From the NCBI RefSeq assembly GCF_947489755.1, contig NZ_CANLFB010000030.1:1-46224 (forward strand): a stretch of 46,224 nt of DNA, in the 5' to 3' direction. The translations under genes and the position numbers were made by a program. This DNA comes from an uncultured Psychromonas sp. Lineage in GTDB: Bacteria; Pseudomonadota; Gammaproteobacteria; Enterobacterales; Psychromonadaceae. The notes under the pieces were generated by a model. The model was not told the DNA's origin, did no database searches, and was given only the letters and a program-made list of their open reading frames with translations. Position 1 is the first letter of the stretch; each line of letters starts with the position of its first letter. Below, piece by piece: positions 25,575-35,181 of this stretch.

Positions 25575-25622
25575 AAACGTTATCTTGTGTCTCTTCTTTG
25601 AAACCAACACTACATCTTGTGT
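25575..25622. promoter_or_regulatory. Paired NrdR boxes before nrdA
   Basis: Box 1 AAACGTTATCTTGTGT (25575-25590) and box 2 ACACTACATCTTGTGT (25607-25622) match the NrdR consensus acaCwAtATaTwGtgt at about 12 and 14 of 16 positions. Their starts are 32 bp apart, three helical turns, the spacing typical of NrdR operators. NrdR with bound nucleotide should repress nrdA. Confidence 0.8.
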
Positions 25623-25706
25623 TTTAATTAAACAATTCACACTAGTGTGAGTAACTGCTTGTATTTTATCAAATAGTTACTGGCGCTTTTTGATAAAGGC
25701 AAAATA

Positions 25707-27977
25707 ATGAACAAAAACCTATCTGTTACTAAGCGAAATGGGAAAAAAGAACCTATAGATCTTGACAAAATCCACCGCGTCATTACATGGGCTGCGGAAG
25801 GTCTAAACAACGTTTCAGTTTCACAGGTAGAGTTAAACTCACACATTCAGTTTTATGATGGCATTCGAACTGACGATATTCATGAAACTATTATCAAGGC
25901 TGCTGCAGATTTAATCTCAGAAGAGTCGCCTGATTACCAATACCTAGCTGCACATTTAGCGGTATTCCACTTACGTAAACGCGCATACCAACGTTTTACA
26001 CCACCAAGTGTGTTTGAACATGTAAGTAAGATGGTTACTAAAGGTAAATATGATGCACATTTACTAGAAGATTATACCAAGCAAGAATTTGAAGAGATGA
26101 ATAAGTTTATCGATCACAAACGTGATTTAAACTTTTCATACGCAGCCGTTAAACAGTTAGAGGGTAAGTACCTTATCCAAAACCGTGTTACGGGTGAAAT
26201 TTACGAAAGTGCGCAGTTCTTATACCTTCTTGTGTCAGCATGTTTATTTGCAGATTACGATAAAGACGTACGTTTAGATTATGTAAAACGTTTTTACGAT
26301 GCGACCTCTCAATTTAAAATTTCATTACCAACACCGATTATGTCTGGCGTTCGTACACCAACGCGTCAATTCAGCTCATGTGTATTAATCGAAGCAGACG
26401 ATAGCCTAGATTCAATCAATGCAACATCAAGTGCAATTGTTAAATATGTATCGCAACGTGCGGGTATCGGTATTAATGCAGGTCGTATTCGTGCAATGGG
26501 CAGTAACATTCGTGGTGGTGAAGCTTACCATACCGGTTGTATCCCATTTTATAAGCACTTCCAAACGGCAGTTAAATCTTGTTCACAAGGTGGCGTTCGT
26601 GGTGGTGCGGCAACGGTTTTCTACCCTATTTGGCATTTAGAAGTTGAATCGTTATTAGTATTGAAAAATAACCGTGGTATTGACTCTAACCGTGTTCGTC
26701 ATCTTGATTACGGCGTGCAATTAGGTCGTTTATTCTACCAACGTTTGATCGACAAAAAAGACATCACTTTATTCAGTCCTTCTGACACACCAGGGTTATA
26801 CGATGCATTCTTTGAAGACCAAGATGAATTTGAACGTTTATACCACCTTTACGAAGGTGATGAGTCAATCCGTCAAAGCTCGATTCCAGCAGTCAGATTA
26901 TTCTCACTGTTGATGCAAGAACGAGCGAGTACTGGCCGTATTTACATTCAAAATGTTGACCACTGTAATACGCACAGTCCATTCGATAGTAAGGTTGCGC
27001 CAGTTCGTCAAAGTAACTTGTGTCTTGAAATCGCATTACCGACAAAACCGTTAACGCATATTAAAGATGAAGAAGGCGAAATCGCTTTATGTACTTTATC
27101 TGCAATAAACTTAGGTGCGATTGAATCATTAGACGAAATCGAAGTGTTATCTGAGCTTGCTGTTCGTGCATTAGATAATTTATTGGATTATCAAGATTAC
27201 CCAATCATCGCAGCAGAAAAAAGCAGCATGAATCGTCGTACGTTAGGTATAGGTGTTATCAACTACGCTTATTACTTAGCTAAAAATGGCGTGAAATATT
27301 CAGATGGCAGTGCTAACAATCTAACCCATAAAACCTTTGAAGCAATTCAATTCTATTTATTGAAAGCATCAAATAAGTTAGCTAAAGAACGTGGTGCATG
27401 TCCTAAATTTAATGAAACTAACTATGCTAAAGGTATTATGCCATTAGATACGTACAAAAAATCATTAGATGCAATTTGTGATGAAGAATATCATTTAGAT
27501 TGGGATACATTACGTGCGGATATCGTAAAAGATGGTTTACGTAACTCAACGTTATCAGCATTGATGCCTTCAGAAACATCAAGTCAGATTTCAAATGCAA
27601 CTAACGGTATTGAGCCTCCACGTGGTTTCATCAGTATTAAAGCAAGTAAAGATGGTATTTTAAAACAGGTAGTACCTGAGTTTAATAAATACAAAAACAA
27701 CTATGAGTTATTATGGAGCATTCCAAATAATAAAGGTTACTTGGAACTTGTTGGTATTATGCAGAAGTTTGTAGACCAAGCTATCTCAGCCAATACCAAC
27801 TACGACCCGAAACGTTTTGATGACGGTAAAGTACCAATGACTATCTTGCTTAAAGATCTGTTAATGGCTTATAAAATGGGCTTAAAAACGCTTTATTACC
27901 ATAACACCCGTGATGGTGCAGATGATGAGAAAGTATTTGAAGATGACAGCTGTGCTGGCGGTGCTTGTAAAATATAA
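25707..27977 (+). CDS. nrdA: Class Ia ribonucleoside-diphosphate reductase, large (alpha) subunit
   Basis: 756 residues, against 761 in E. coli, catalysing reduction of ribonucleoside diphosphates to deoxy forms. An N-terminal ATP-cone (~5-95) gives activity control by ATP/dATP. Catalytic residues fall at the E. coli numbers: Cys225 (SSCVLIE), Asn437, Cys439 and Glu441 (NLCLEI), and Cys462 (ALCTLS). The C-terminus CAGGACKI carries the shuttle cysteine pair. It is preceded by NrdR and DnaA boxes and followed by its own terminator. Unusually, nrdB is not next to it but lies at 36755, about 8.8 kb away. Confidence 0.97.
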   Translation: MNKNLSVTKRNGKKEPIDLDKIHRVITWAAEGLNNVSVSQVELNSHIQFYDGIRTDDIHETIIKAAADLISEESPDYQYLAAHLAVFHLRKRAYQRFTPPSVFEHVSKMVTKGKYDAHLLEDYTKQEFEEMNKFIDHKRDLNFSYAAVKQLEGKYLIQNRVTGEIYESAQFLYLLVSACLFADYDKDVRLDYVKRFYDATSQFKISLPTPIMSGVRTPTRQFSSCVLIEADDSLDSINATSSAIVKYVSQRAGIGINAGRIRAMGSNIRGGEAYHTGCIPFYKHFQTAVKSCSQGGVRGGAATVFYPIWHLEVESLLVLKNNRGIDSNRVRHLDYGVQLGRLFYQRLIDKKDITLFSPSDTPGLYDAFFEDQDEFERLYHLYEGDESIRQSSIPAVRLFSLLMQERASTGRIYIQNVDHCNTHSPFDSKVAPVRQSNLCLEIALPTKPLTHIKDEEGEIALCTLSAINLGAIESLDEIEVLSELAVRALDNLLDYQDYPIIAAEKSSMNRRTLGIGVINYAYYLAKNGVKYSDGSANNLTHKTFEAIQFYLLKASNKLAKERGACPKFNETNYAKGIMPLDTYKKSLDAICDEEYHLDWDTLRADIVKDGLRNSTLSALMPSETSSQISNATNGIEPPRGFISIKASKDGILKQVVPEFNKYKNNYELLWSIPNNKGYLELVGIMQKFVDQAISANTNYDPKRFDDGKVPMTILLKDLLMAYKMGLKTLYYHNTRDGADDEKVFEDDSCAGGACKI

Positions 27978-28488
27978 CGATTATTTTACTATTTAGTCAG
28001 CCTCAGTTAATTCATTATTATACAAGACTGTGAATTAACAACTAAAAAAGGATGTGTTTAACACATCCTTTTTTATGCCTATTCGTTCAGGTGTTCTACT
28101 CCTCGCTTTAGCTCAGTCCTTAAAATTCATACCTTCAAACTTCCTATATAAAATAATAAAGTCTTTTAAATATCTAATTTATTTATCCTTTTAGATTCTT
28201 GGACTAAAATAAAAATACTACTTATTAAATAGACGTTAATAACGACTCATTTGGTACGGTTAAAAATTAAATTGTAATTATTTGAATAATTAAGCAATTA
28301 AATTAAACACTGTAAGGTCTTTATGTGAGAGTTATGAATTACGCAGTTAAAATATCGATAATGAAAACTGCTCAACACAAACAACAGACAAAATAATAAA
28401 TAAATATAAAAGATATAAACTCGATGTTGCTGCTTGGATAGATTCAAGACAACTGCCATATCGTCATTCATTTAAAGGCTACTAAAAT
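27978..28488. other. Spacer between nrdA and the TVP38 fusion gene
   Basis: About 510 bp: the nrdA terminator and then some 400 bp of AT-rich DNA without a recognised operator or gene, which must include the promoter of the 28489-36641 gene set. AAAGG lies about 10 bases before the ATG. Confidence 0.5.
28045..28075 (+). terminator. Strong intrinsic terminator of nrdA
   Basis: AAAAAAGGATGTGTT and AACACATCCTTTTTT form a near-perfect hairpin ending in a T-run, about 65 bases after nrdA. It should separate nrdA from everything downstream. Confidence 0.88.
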
Positions 28489-30642
28489 ATGTTAAAGAAG
28501 ATAGTACTACTGTTACTGGCAATCGGATTAATAGGATTGTTTTTCCATTTTAACTTACACCAACTACTCACACTAGAGGGTTTAAAAGGTTCAATGGATC
28601 AATTTAGTGAATTGAAGGAACAATCTCCAGTGCTTGTGATTGGTGCTTTCTTCATTGTTTATGTTTTAGTTACAGCGCTTGCATTGCCTGGTGCAGCTAT
28701 TCTAACCTTAGCTTCCGGCGCATTATTTGGTTTATTTGAAGGTTTAGTGATTGCTTCTTTTGCTTCAAGTGTTGGTGCTTTATGTTCGTTCTTAGTGTCT
28801 CGTTACTTGTTAAGAGATTCTCTACAAAAACGTTTCCCTGAACGTTTAAAAGCGATTGATGAAGGCATTAAAAAAGAAGGCGCTTTTTACTTATTTACGC
28901 TTCGCTTAGTACCTATCTTCCCATTCTTCCTTATTAATCTATTAATGGGTGTGACTGCACTTAAATCTTGGACGTTTTATTGGGTTAGCCAAGTTGGTAT
29001 GTTGGCGGGTACGTTTATCTTCGTTAATGCAGGTACACAATTAGCTCAAATAGAAAGTCTATCAGGTATTTTATCGTTCGGCTTAATTATCTCATTCGTT
29101 TTACTGGGTGTATTCCCTCTCATTGCAAAAGGTATTGTTAATATGATTAAAAAACGTCAAGTCTACAAAAAATGGACTAAACCAGCTAAGTTTGACCGTA
29201 ACATGGTTGTTATTGGTGGCGGTGCAGGTGGTCTAGTAACAAGTTACATTGCAGCAGCTGTAAAAGCGAAAGTAACCCTTATTGAAGCTGGTGAAATGGG
29301 TGGTGATTGTCTTAACTATGGTTGTGTACCAAGTAAAGCCATTATCAAAAGTGCAAAAATTGCAGAGCAAATTAGAAATGCACACCATTACGGCTTAGAA
29401 GATACAACACCTCAGTTTTCATTCAAAAAAGTAATGGAACGTGTACATCAAGTCGTTGCAGATGTCGCACCACACGATAGTGTTGAGCGTTACACAAGCT
29501 TGGGTGTGGAAGTAGAAAAAGGTTATGCAAAAATTCTTGACCCATGGACTGTAGAAATTAGCTACGAAGATGGTACTAAGAAAAAACTAACAACACGAAC
29601 TATCGTAATTGCAACGGGTGCTCGCCCATTTGTTCCACCATTACCAGGTATCGAAGAAACAGGTTACGTAACAAGTGATACGTTATGGACTGAATTCGCT
29701 AAACTTGAAAAACCACCAGAAAAACTAGTGGTATTAGGCGGCGGCCCAATCGGTTCTGAATTAGCACAAAGCTTTGCACGCTTAGGTTCGAACGTAACAC
29801 AGATTGAAATGGCTGAGCGCATCATGATCAAAGAAGATCTTGAAGTGTCTGAGTTTGCAACAGAGTCGCTAAAAGAAAGTGGCGTTAACATCCTGACATC
29901 GCATCAAGCATTACGCTGTGAAATGAAAGATGGCAAAAAATTCATCATTGTTAAACATAATGAAGAAGAAATTGAAATCGAATATGACCAACTATTATGT
30001 GCAGTAGGTCGTAGCGCACGCTTAACAGGCTATGGCTTAGAAGAACTAGGTATTGAAACAAACCGTACTATTATAACTAACGAGTACTTAGAAACGCTTT
30101 ACCCTAATATCTTTGCTGCTGGCGATATTGTTGGCCCTTACCAATTCACTCATGTTGCTGCACATCAAGGCTGGTATGCTGCTGTAAATGGTTTATTTGG
30201 TAACTTGAAGAAATTTAAAGTGGATTACCGAGTGATCCCATGGACAACCTTTATCGACCCAGAAGTAGCACGTGTTGGTATTAATGAAGATGAAGCAAAA
30301 CAAAAAGGCATTGATTATGAAATCACTCGCTTTGATTTCGAAGAGCTAGACCGTGCCATCACAGACAGTGCAACCAAAGGTTTCATTAAAGTGATTACGC
30401 CTAAAGGCAAAGATAAAATATTAGGTGTGACGATTGTTTCTGAACATGCTGGTGATTTGATTGCTGAGTTTGTATTAGCAATGAAACATGGTTTAGGGCT
30501 TAATAAAATTCTTGGTACTATCCACAGCTACCCGACTTGGGCTGAAGGTAACAAATACGCAGCCGGTGAATGGAAACGTAATCACGCACCAGAAAAAGTA
30601 TTAAACTGGTTAGAGAAATACCATACATGGAGACGCGGCTAA
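28489..30642 (+). CDS. TVP38/TMEM64 (DedA-like) membrane domain fused to a mercuric-reductase-like FAD disulfide oxidoreductase
   Basis: A 717-residue fusion. Residues 1-~225 are a TVP38/TMEM64-type domain with about five membrane segments (VTALALPGAAILTLASGALFG; LRLVPIFPFFLINLLMG). From ~238 follows a class I pyridine-nucleotide disulfide oxidoreductase: FAD Rossmann GGGAGG at 243-248, redox-active Cys274 and Cys279 in GGDCLNYGCVPSK, an NAD(P)H site (VVLGGGPIGSE), and a dimerisation domain. In dihydrolipoamide dehydrogenase the base is His in HPTxxE; here it is Tyr681 with Glu686 (HSYPTWAE), as in mercuric reductase. No N-terminal metal-binding domain or C-terminal vicinal Cys pair, so mercury reduction is unlikely. 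First gene of a seven-gene set; the stop overlaps the next start (TAATG). Confidence 0.93.
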   Translation: MLKKIVLLLLAIGLIGLFFHFNLHQLLTLEGLKGSMDQFSELKEQSPVLVIGAFFIVYVLVTALALPGAAILTLASGALFGLFEGLVIASFASSVGALCSFLVSRYLLRDSLQKRFPERLKAIDEGIKKEGAFYLFTLRLVPIFPFFLINLLMGVTALKSWTFYWVSQVGMLAGTFIFVNAGTQLAQIESLSGILSFGLIISFVLLGVFPLIAKGIVNMIKKRQVYKKWTKPAKFDRNMVVIGGGAGGLVTSYIAAAVKAKVTLIEAGEMGGDCLNYGCVPSKAIIKSAKIAEQIRNAHHYGLEDTTPQFSFKKVMERVHQVVADVAPHDSVERYTSLGVEVEKGYAKILDPWTVEISYEDGTKKKLTTRTIVIATGARPFVPPLPGIEETGYVTSDTLWTEFAKLEKPPEKLVVLGGGPIGSELAQSFARLGSNVTQIEMAERIMIKEDLEVSEFATESLKESGVNILTSHQALRCEMKDGKKFIIVKHNEEEIEIEYDQLLCAVGRSARLTGYGLEELGIETNRTIITNEYLETLYPNIFAAGDIVGPYQFTHVAAHQGWYAAVNGLFGNLKKFKVDYRVIPWTTFIDPEVARVGINEDEAKQKGIDYEITRFDFEELDRAITDSATKGFIKVITPKGKDKILGVTIVSEHAGDLIAEFVLAMKHGLGLNKILGTIHSYPTWAEGNKYAAGEWKRNHAPEKVLNWLEKYHTWRRG

Positions 30643-31490
30643 TGAAATCAGCAATCCTTAAGACAACAAACAAGGTAAGCGCCCTAGTGCGCTTCACCCT
30701 AGGAGCAGCGATACTTAGCAGTTCAATGATGAGTAATGTATATGCTGAGACCGCTAATAATTTACATGCTGGTTGGACTGAATTACTTGAGCAAAATATC
30801 TCGCCAATTAATCAAGGGCACAGCACAGCGGTTGACTATGCAGCTTTTAAAAACCAAGAAAGCGAACTACAAGCTTATCTTGATACATTAAGTGGCGTCT
30901 CACGTGGAGACTTTGATGCTTGGCCAAAAGAGAAGCAATTAGCTTTTCTGATCAATGCTTACAATGCTTGGACCGTTGAGTTTATTTTAACTAAATACCC
31001 TGATCTAGAATCGATTAAAGATTTAGGCAGTTTATTTAGCTCTCCGTGGGATAAAGAATTTATTCCACTATTGGGCAAAACAGTGAGCTTAAATGATATT
31101 GAACACGGTCTTATTCGTGGCAGTAAGCGTTACAATGATCCACGTATTCATTTTGCAGTAAACTGTGCAAGTATCGGCTGCCCTGCTCTTCGTGAAGAAG
31201 CGTATACCGCAGATAAACTTGAGCAACAGTTAACACAACAAACTGAACGATTTTTAACGGATTCAAGCCGTAACTACATCAAAGGTAACGCGATTTACTT
31301 ATCATCTATTTTTAAGTGGTATGGTGAAGACTTTGAAGCGGGATTCCGTGGCACTAAATCAATACAAAGCTTTATTGGGTTATATGCTGACGCATTGAAG
31401 TTAGATGATCAGCAATCGGCAACATTAAAAAAACAAGGTTTTAATGTTAAGTTTTTAGATTACGATTGGAAGCTTAATGCAAGTAAATAG
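30642..31490 (+). CDS. DUF547 family exported protein
   Basis: A 282-residue protein started at the ATG at 30642, which overlaps the upstream stop in TAATG and has GGAG about 9 bases ahead; an in-frame ATG at 30627 is less likely. The signal or anchor segment covers ~17-38 (...SNVYAE). The DUF547 core is clear: FLINAYNAWTVEFILTKYP, SLNDIEHGLIRG, PRIHFAVNCASIGCPALREEAY. The conserved His and Cys residues of that last motif hint at a catalytic or redox function, but the family has no assigned activity. The end overlaps the next gene by 14 bases. Confidence 0.9.
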   Translation: MKSAILKTTNKVSALVRFTLGAAILSSSMMSNVYAETANNLHAGWTELLEQNISPINQGHSTAVDYAAFKNQESELQAYLDTLSGVSRGDFDAWPKEKQLAFLINAYNAWTVEFILTKYPDLESIKDLGSLFSSPWDKEFIPLLGKTVSLNDIEHGLIRGSKRYNDPRIHFAVNCASIGCPALREEAYTADKLEQQLTQQTERFLTDSSRNYIKGNAIYLSSIFKWYGEDFEAGFRGTKSIQSFIGLYADALKLDDQQSATLKKQGFNVKFLDYDWKLNASK

Positions 31491-32772
31491 CTATTTTAGT
31501 CTTTATTTAAATAAATATTGGCGTCAATTGGTTATTAGCCTTTGCCTGCTAAGCGTTTTTTCGCTTAGCAGCAACTCATTTGCCAATCAGGTAAATAGCA
31601 CGGCTGAATCAACTTCCCGAGTTTGGAAAAACGTTGAAATGCGTGGCACTAAACAAAATGTTTACTTTCATGCTTGGGGAGGCGATCAACAAATTAATAA
31701 TTATATTCAATGGGTTGCAGAACAAGTTAAAGAAAAATACCAAATTAATTTACACCATGTAAAACTCACCGACACAAGTGAAGCAGTGAGTAGGGTGTTA
31801 GCAGAAAAAGCCGCTGACAATCATCGTAATGGACAAGTTGATCTTGTTTGGATCAATGGCGCAAACTTTGCTTCAATGGCAAAATATCAATTACTAGCCG
31901 CAGACTGGGCTGGTGAACTACCTAACTTTCAATTAACAAATCCAACTAACAACCCTGCCATGACGCGTGACTTTGGCGTTCCAACACAAGGAATGGAAGC
32001 ACCGTGGGGACAGGCTGCACTCACCTTTTATTTTGATAGTTTAAAAGTAAATGATGTTCCAGAGACACTTTCTGATTTATTAATTTGGAGCGAAAAACAT
32101 CCAGGTCATTTTACTTACCCGAAACCACCTGACTTTTTAGGCATGAGCTTTTTAAAATATGCATTACTGGTGTTGAGTGAATCACAACCAAGCAGCATTC
32201 AAGACCAACTTTACCAACCAGTAACAGCAGAAAGTGAAGCAGCATTATTACCTGCTTTATGGCAATTTCTCGACCAATTACACCCAACGTTATGGCGACA
32301 AGGTAAACACTTTGTATCCAACGGCTTAGCATTACGACGCTTAATGAGTGACACTGAATTACAAGTATCATTTACTTTTTCAGCCGCAGAAATTCCTTCT
32401 GCCATTTCTCGTTATGACCTCCCAGATAGTACTCGAAGCTACAGAATGAAAGACGGTAGCTTAAGTAATATTCACTTTGTTGCTATTCCTTATAATTCAC
32501 CTCATATTGAAGGTGCAAAACTGGTTGCTAATTTCTTATTAAGCCCAGAAGCACAAGCTAGAAAGCAAAAAACAGCGATATGGGGAGATAGTAGCGTGCT
32601 TGATTTATCGCAATTAACACCGACACAAAAAGCACTTTTTGATGTTAATGAAAAACAACATTTAAGCGCCAATATCATCAATATAGATAACACCCGTTTG
32701 TTAAGTGAGTTACACCCTAGCTGGGTTAAAGTCATAACTGAACAATGGCTTACTCGTTATGGAGTACAATAA
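31477..32772 (+). CDS. ynjB: ABC transporter substrate-binding protein, YnjB family
   Basis: A 431-residue periplasmic binding protein. Signal peptide ~1-36 (hydrophobic ISLCLLSVFSLSSNSFA). The mature protein is of the YnjB type: YFHAWGGDQQINNYIQWVAE, the segment VDLVWINGANFASM, and later PWGQAALTFYFDS. It should deliver an unknown solute to the YnjC/YnjD-like transporter that follows. The start overlaps the DUF547 gene by 14 bases, with GGAAG just upstream, and the next gene begins 3 bases after its stop, so the genes are co-translated. Confidence 0.9.
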   Translation: MQVNSYFSLYLNKYWRQLVISLCLLSVFSLSSNSFANQVNSTAESTSRVWKNVEMRGTKQNVYFHAWGGDQQINNYIQWVAEQVKEKYQINLHHVKLTDTSEAVSRVLAEKAADNHRNGQVDLVWINGANFASMAKYQLLAADWAGELPNFQLTNPTNNPAMTRDFGVPTQGMEAPWGQAALTFYFDSLKVNDVPETLSDLLIWSEKHPGHFTYPKPPDFLGMSFLKYALLVLSESQPSSIQDQLYQPVTAESEAALLPALWQFLDQLHPTLWRQGKHFVSNGLALRRLMSDTELQVSFTFSAAEIPSAISRYDLPDSTRSYRMKDGSLSNIHFVAIPYNSPHIEGAKLVANFLLSPEAQARKQKTAIWGDSSVLDLSQLTPTQKALFDVNEKQHLSANIINIDNTRLLSELHPSWVKVITEQWLTRYGVQ

Positions 32773-32775
32773 ACA

Positions 32776-34482
32776 ATGATTGTTGCTAATACCCTGTTCA
32801 CACGCTTAGTTCGTAATAGTCCGTACCTTTTAATTGCCTTGCTAGTAGTGCCTGTTTTAGGTGGTTTATTAGGCGTATTATTACCCGCTTTTGGATGGTT
32901 CCCTGCACTAGGTGCCAATGAATTTGGTTTGTTTGGGTTCATTCAACTGTTTAACACTCCAGGTATTGAGCGCATGGTGATGTTAAGCTTCGGTACAAGT
33001 TTAATTAGCACGTTATTAGCTTTTGTCATTACTGTTTTGATACTCGCCAGTTATTTTAACAGCCCTTGGTTGAAACGAATTCAGCGTCTACTCGGACCTA
33101 TATTAGTGATTCCCCATGCTGCCGCTGCGATTGCCATTGGATTTTTAATCACTCCTTCTGGTTTTTTATCACGACTTGTTTCACCATGGTTAAGTGGTTG
33201 GGATGTCCCACCTGATTGGTTATTTCCACATGACCCTTATGGATTGAGTATTATATTAGGGCTAACGCTCAAAGAACTCCCTTTCCTACTTTTAATTGCA
33301 CTAGGTGTATTGGCTCAACCTGAAATTGGTAAAACATTAAAAGCACAACATAAAGTGGCATCTAGTTTAGGTTATTGTCCGATGACTGGCTTTTTCAAGG
33401 TTATTTTACCTAGTCTTTACGGTTATATGCGTTTACCTATTTTGGCGGTACTCGCTTATTCCAGTGCCAGTGTCGAAATACCTTTAATTTTAGGCTCTAA
33501 TACTCCCCCTACTTTAGCCGTTGCTATTATGCAGTGGTTTAGTGATGTTGATTTGAGTTTACGTATCAAAGCCTCATCGGGTGCCATTTTACAAATACTG
33601 ATCACTCTATCGTTATTAGGCAGTTGGTGTTTATTAGAATTATTAGTTAAAAAATGCAGTGCTTCATTCTTAGTCAATGGAGAAAGAGAGTACGGTGGCA
33701 TGTTGATTCAACGTGTGACTCATTTAATCACCACCGTCATGTTAAGTGTTATCGGTTTAGCGCTTGTTGCGATGGTGTTATGGTCTTTTGCAGGCTTCTG
33801 GTCTTTCCCTGATTTATTGCCTCAGCAACTTGTCACTTTGCATTGGTCATCCGCTTTACTGCAAATGCAAACCCCACTGTTTAACACCCTTGTGATTGCT
33901 ATCAGTACCACTTTAATTGCCATTGCATTGACTTTATTTGTACTTGAAGCTGAACAACAAAATACTAAAACTATTTCAGCGATTAGCGGCTTTATTATTT
34001 ATTTACCGTTATTAATACCAAGCATTGCCTTCTTATTTGGACTGGTCTGGTTATTTGAGCAGGTCAATAGTCAACATGCTTACATCAACGTGGTTTTTTC
34101 ACACTTACTATTTGTTTTACCTTATGTATTTCTATCGTTAGCAAATAGTTACCGCCGCTTAGATCCTCGTTTTAGCACTGTCGCAGCAAGCCTTGGTGTA
34201 CCGCCCTCTAAAATATTTTGGCAGTTGAAATTACCGTTACTACTATCGCCCATTTTAATCGCCAGTGCGTTAGGCTTAGCGATTAGTTTTAGCCAATATT
34301 TACCAACACTCTTATCAGGCGCAGGCCGAATCAACACCATTACCACCGAAGCCGTTACACTTGCCAATGGTGCAAGCAGAAGAACCAGTGCTGTCTACGC
34401 GTTAATGCAAATGTTACTACCAGCATTATTTTTTATATTAGCTTGGGCGGCACCAAAGTTGTTCTTTCGGAACCGAGGTTAG
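32776..34482 (+). CDS. ynjC: ABC transporter permease, YnjC family
   Basis: A 568-residue inner-membrane permease with two binding-protein-dependent transport domains in one chain (~1-290 and ~310-568), like YnjC and ThiP, so a single protein forms the channel. EAA-type loops that contact the ATPase are visible in both halves (KVASSLGYCPMTGFFKVILP in the first, TVAASLGVPPSKIFWQLKLP in the second). Gene order between the binding protein and the ATPase is the usual one. The substrate is unknown. Confidence 0.92.
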   Translation: MIVANTLFTRLVRNSPYLLIALLVVPVLGGLLGVLLPAFGWFPALGANEFGLFGFIQLFNTPGIERMVMLSFGTSLISTLLAFVITVLILASYFNSPWLKRIQRLLGPILVIPHAAAAIAIGFLITPSGFLSRLVSPWLSGWDVPPDWLFPHDPYGLSIILGLTLKELPFLLLIALGVLAQPEIGKTLKAQHKVASSLGYCPMTGFFKVILPSLYGYMRLPILAVLAYSSASVEIPLILGSNTPPTLAVAIMQWFSDVDLSLRIKASSGAILQILITLSLLGSWCLLELLVKKCSASFLVNGEREYGGMLIQRVTHLITTVMLSVIGLALVAMVLWSFAGFWSFPDLLPQQLVTLHWSSALLQMQTPLFNTLVIAISTTLIAIALTLFVLEAEQQNTKTISAISGFIIYLPLLIPSIAFLFGLVWLFEQVNSQHAYINVVFSHLLFVLPYVFLSLANSYRRLDPRFSTVAASLGVPPSKIFWQLKLPLLLSPILIASALGLAISFSQYLPTLLSGAGRINTITTEAVTLANGASRRTSAVYALMQMLLPALFFILAWAAPKLFFRNRG

Positions 34483-34490
34483 GAAATCAA

Positions 34491-35159
34491 ATGAAATCAC
34501 AATCAATGTCATCACTAAAAATCGATAATTTACAATTAAGTCAGCAAGGTAAGTTGTTACTTTCCCTTAATGAAGAAGTAAAAGGCGGCGAAGTCCTGAC
34601 TATTATGGGGCCATCGGGTAGCGGTAAATCGACACTCTTAAATTGGTTAGTTGGTATGTTGCCAAATGACTTTTATGCGAATGGTGAGCTCTACTTAAAC
34701 CAACAAATTATTACGAATACAGCCAGTCATCTTCGTAATATCGGTTTGCTATATCAAGACCCTTTATTATTTCCGCATCTAACGGTTGAAGGCAATATTG
34801 CTTTTGCTATGCCCAAAGGCGACAAGCAAACGCGTAAAGATGAAATCAGTGAAGCGTTGAATCAAGTGGGTTTAGCAGGTATGGAAAAACGGTGTCCGCA
34901 AAACTTATCTGGTGGTCAACAAGCACGAGTGGCTTTGTTACGTGTATTATTAAGTAAACCAAAGGCTATTTTATTGGATGAACCTTTTAGTAAATTAGAC
35001 AGTCAATTACGTCAAGAGACACGTCAGTTAGTTTTTGAACAAATACAAAGATATAGTTTGCCTGCAGTAATGGTAACGCATGATGAAAGTGATGCTATTG
35101 CCGCGCAAGGAAAAGTAATTACATTAGATGCTCTCTCTTTAAATAAAGCGGCTTCATAA
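34491..35159 (+). CDS. ynjD: ABC transporter ATPase, YnjD family
   Basis: A 222-residue ATPase from the ATG at 34491, 8 bases after the ynjC stop and with AGGA ahead; a longer frame from 34443 would overlap ynjC. Walker A GPSGSGKST, Q-loop LLYQDPLLFPH, signature LSGGQQ, Walker B AILLDEP and switch MVTHDESD are all intact. Powers the importer formed with the ynjB and ynjC products. Confidence 0.94.
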   Translation: MKSQSMSSLKIDNLQLSQQGKLLLSLNEEVKGGEVLTIMGPSGSGKSTLLNWLVGMLPNDFYANGELYLNQQIITNTASHLRNIGLLYQDPLLFPHLTVEGNIAFAMPKGDKQTRKDEISEALNQVGLAGMEKRCPQNLSGGQQARVALLRVLLSKPKAILLDEPFSKLDSQLRQETRQLVFEQIQRYSLPAVMVTHDESDAIAAQGKVITLDALSLNKAAS

Positions 35160-35181
35160 CACTGAAAAATAGGAAAAAGAC

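Larger units (their letters stand above)
25226..25706. promoter_or_regulatory. nrdA control region
   Basis: About 480 bp of AT-rich DNA before nrdA. The last 190 bp contain three DnaA-box-like words and two NrdR-box-like words, listed separately. The part from 25226 to about 25500 shows no recognisable element. Confidence 0.7.

Noticed and set aside
28489-30642. Mercuric reductase (merA)
   Set aside because: CLNYGC and the Tyr resemble MerA, but the C-terminal vicinal cysteines and metal-binding domain are missing, and no mer genes are nearby.
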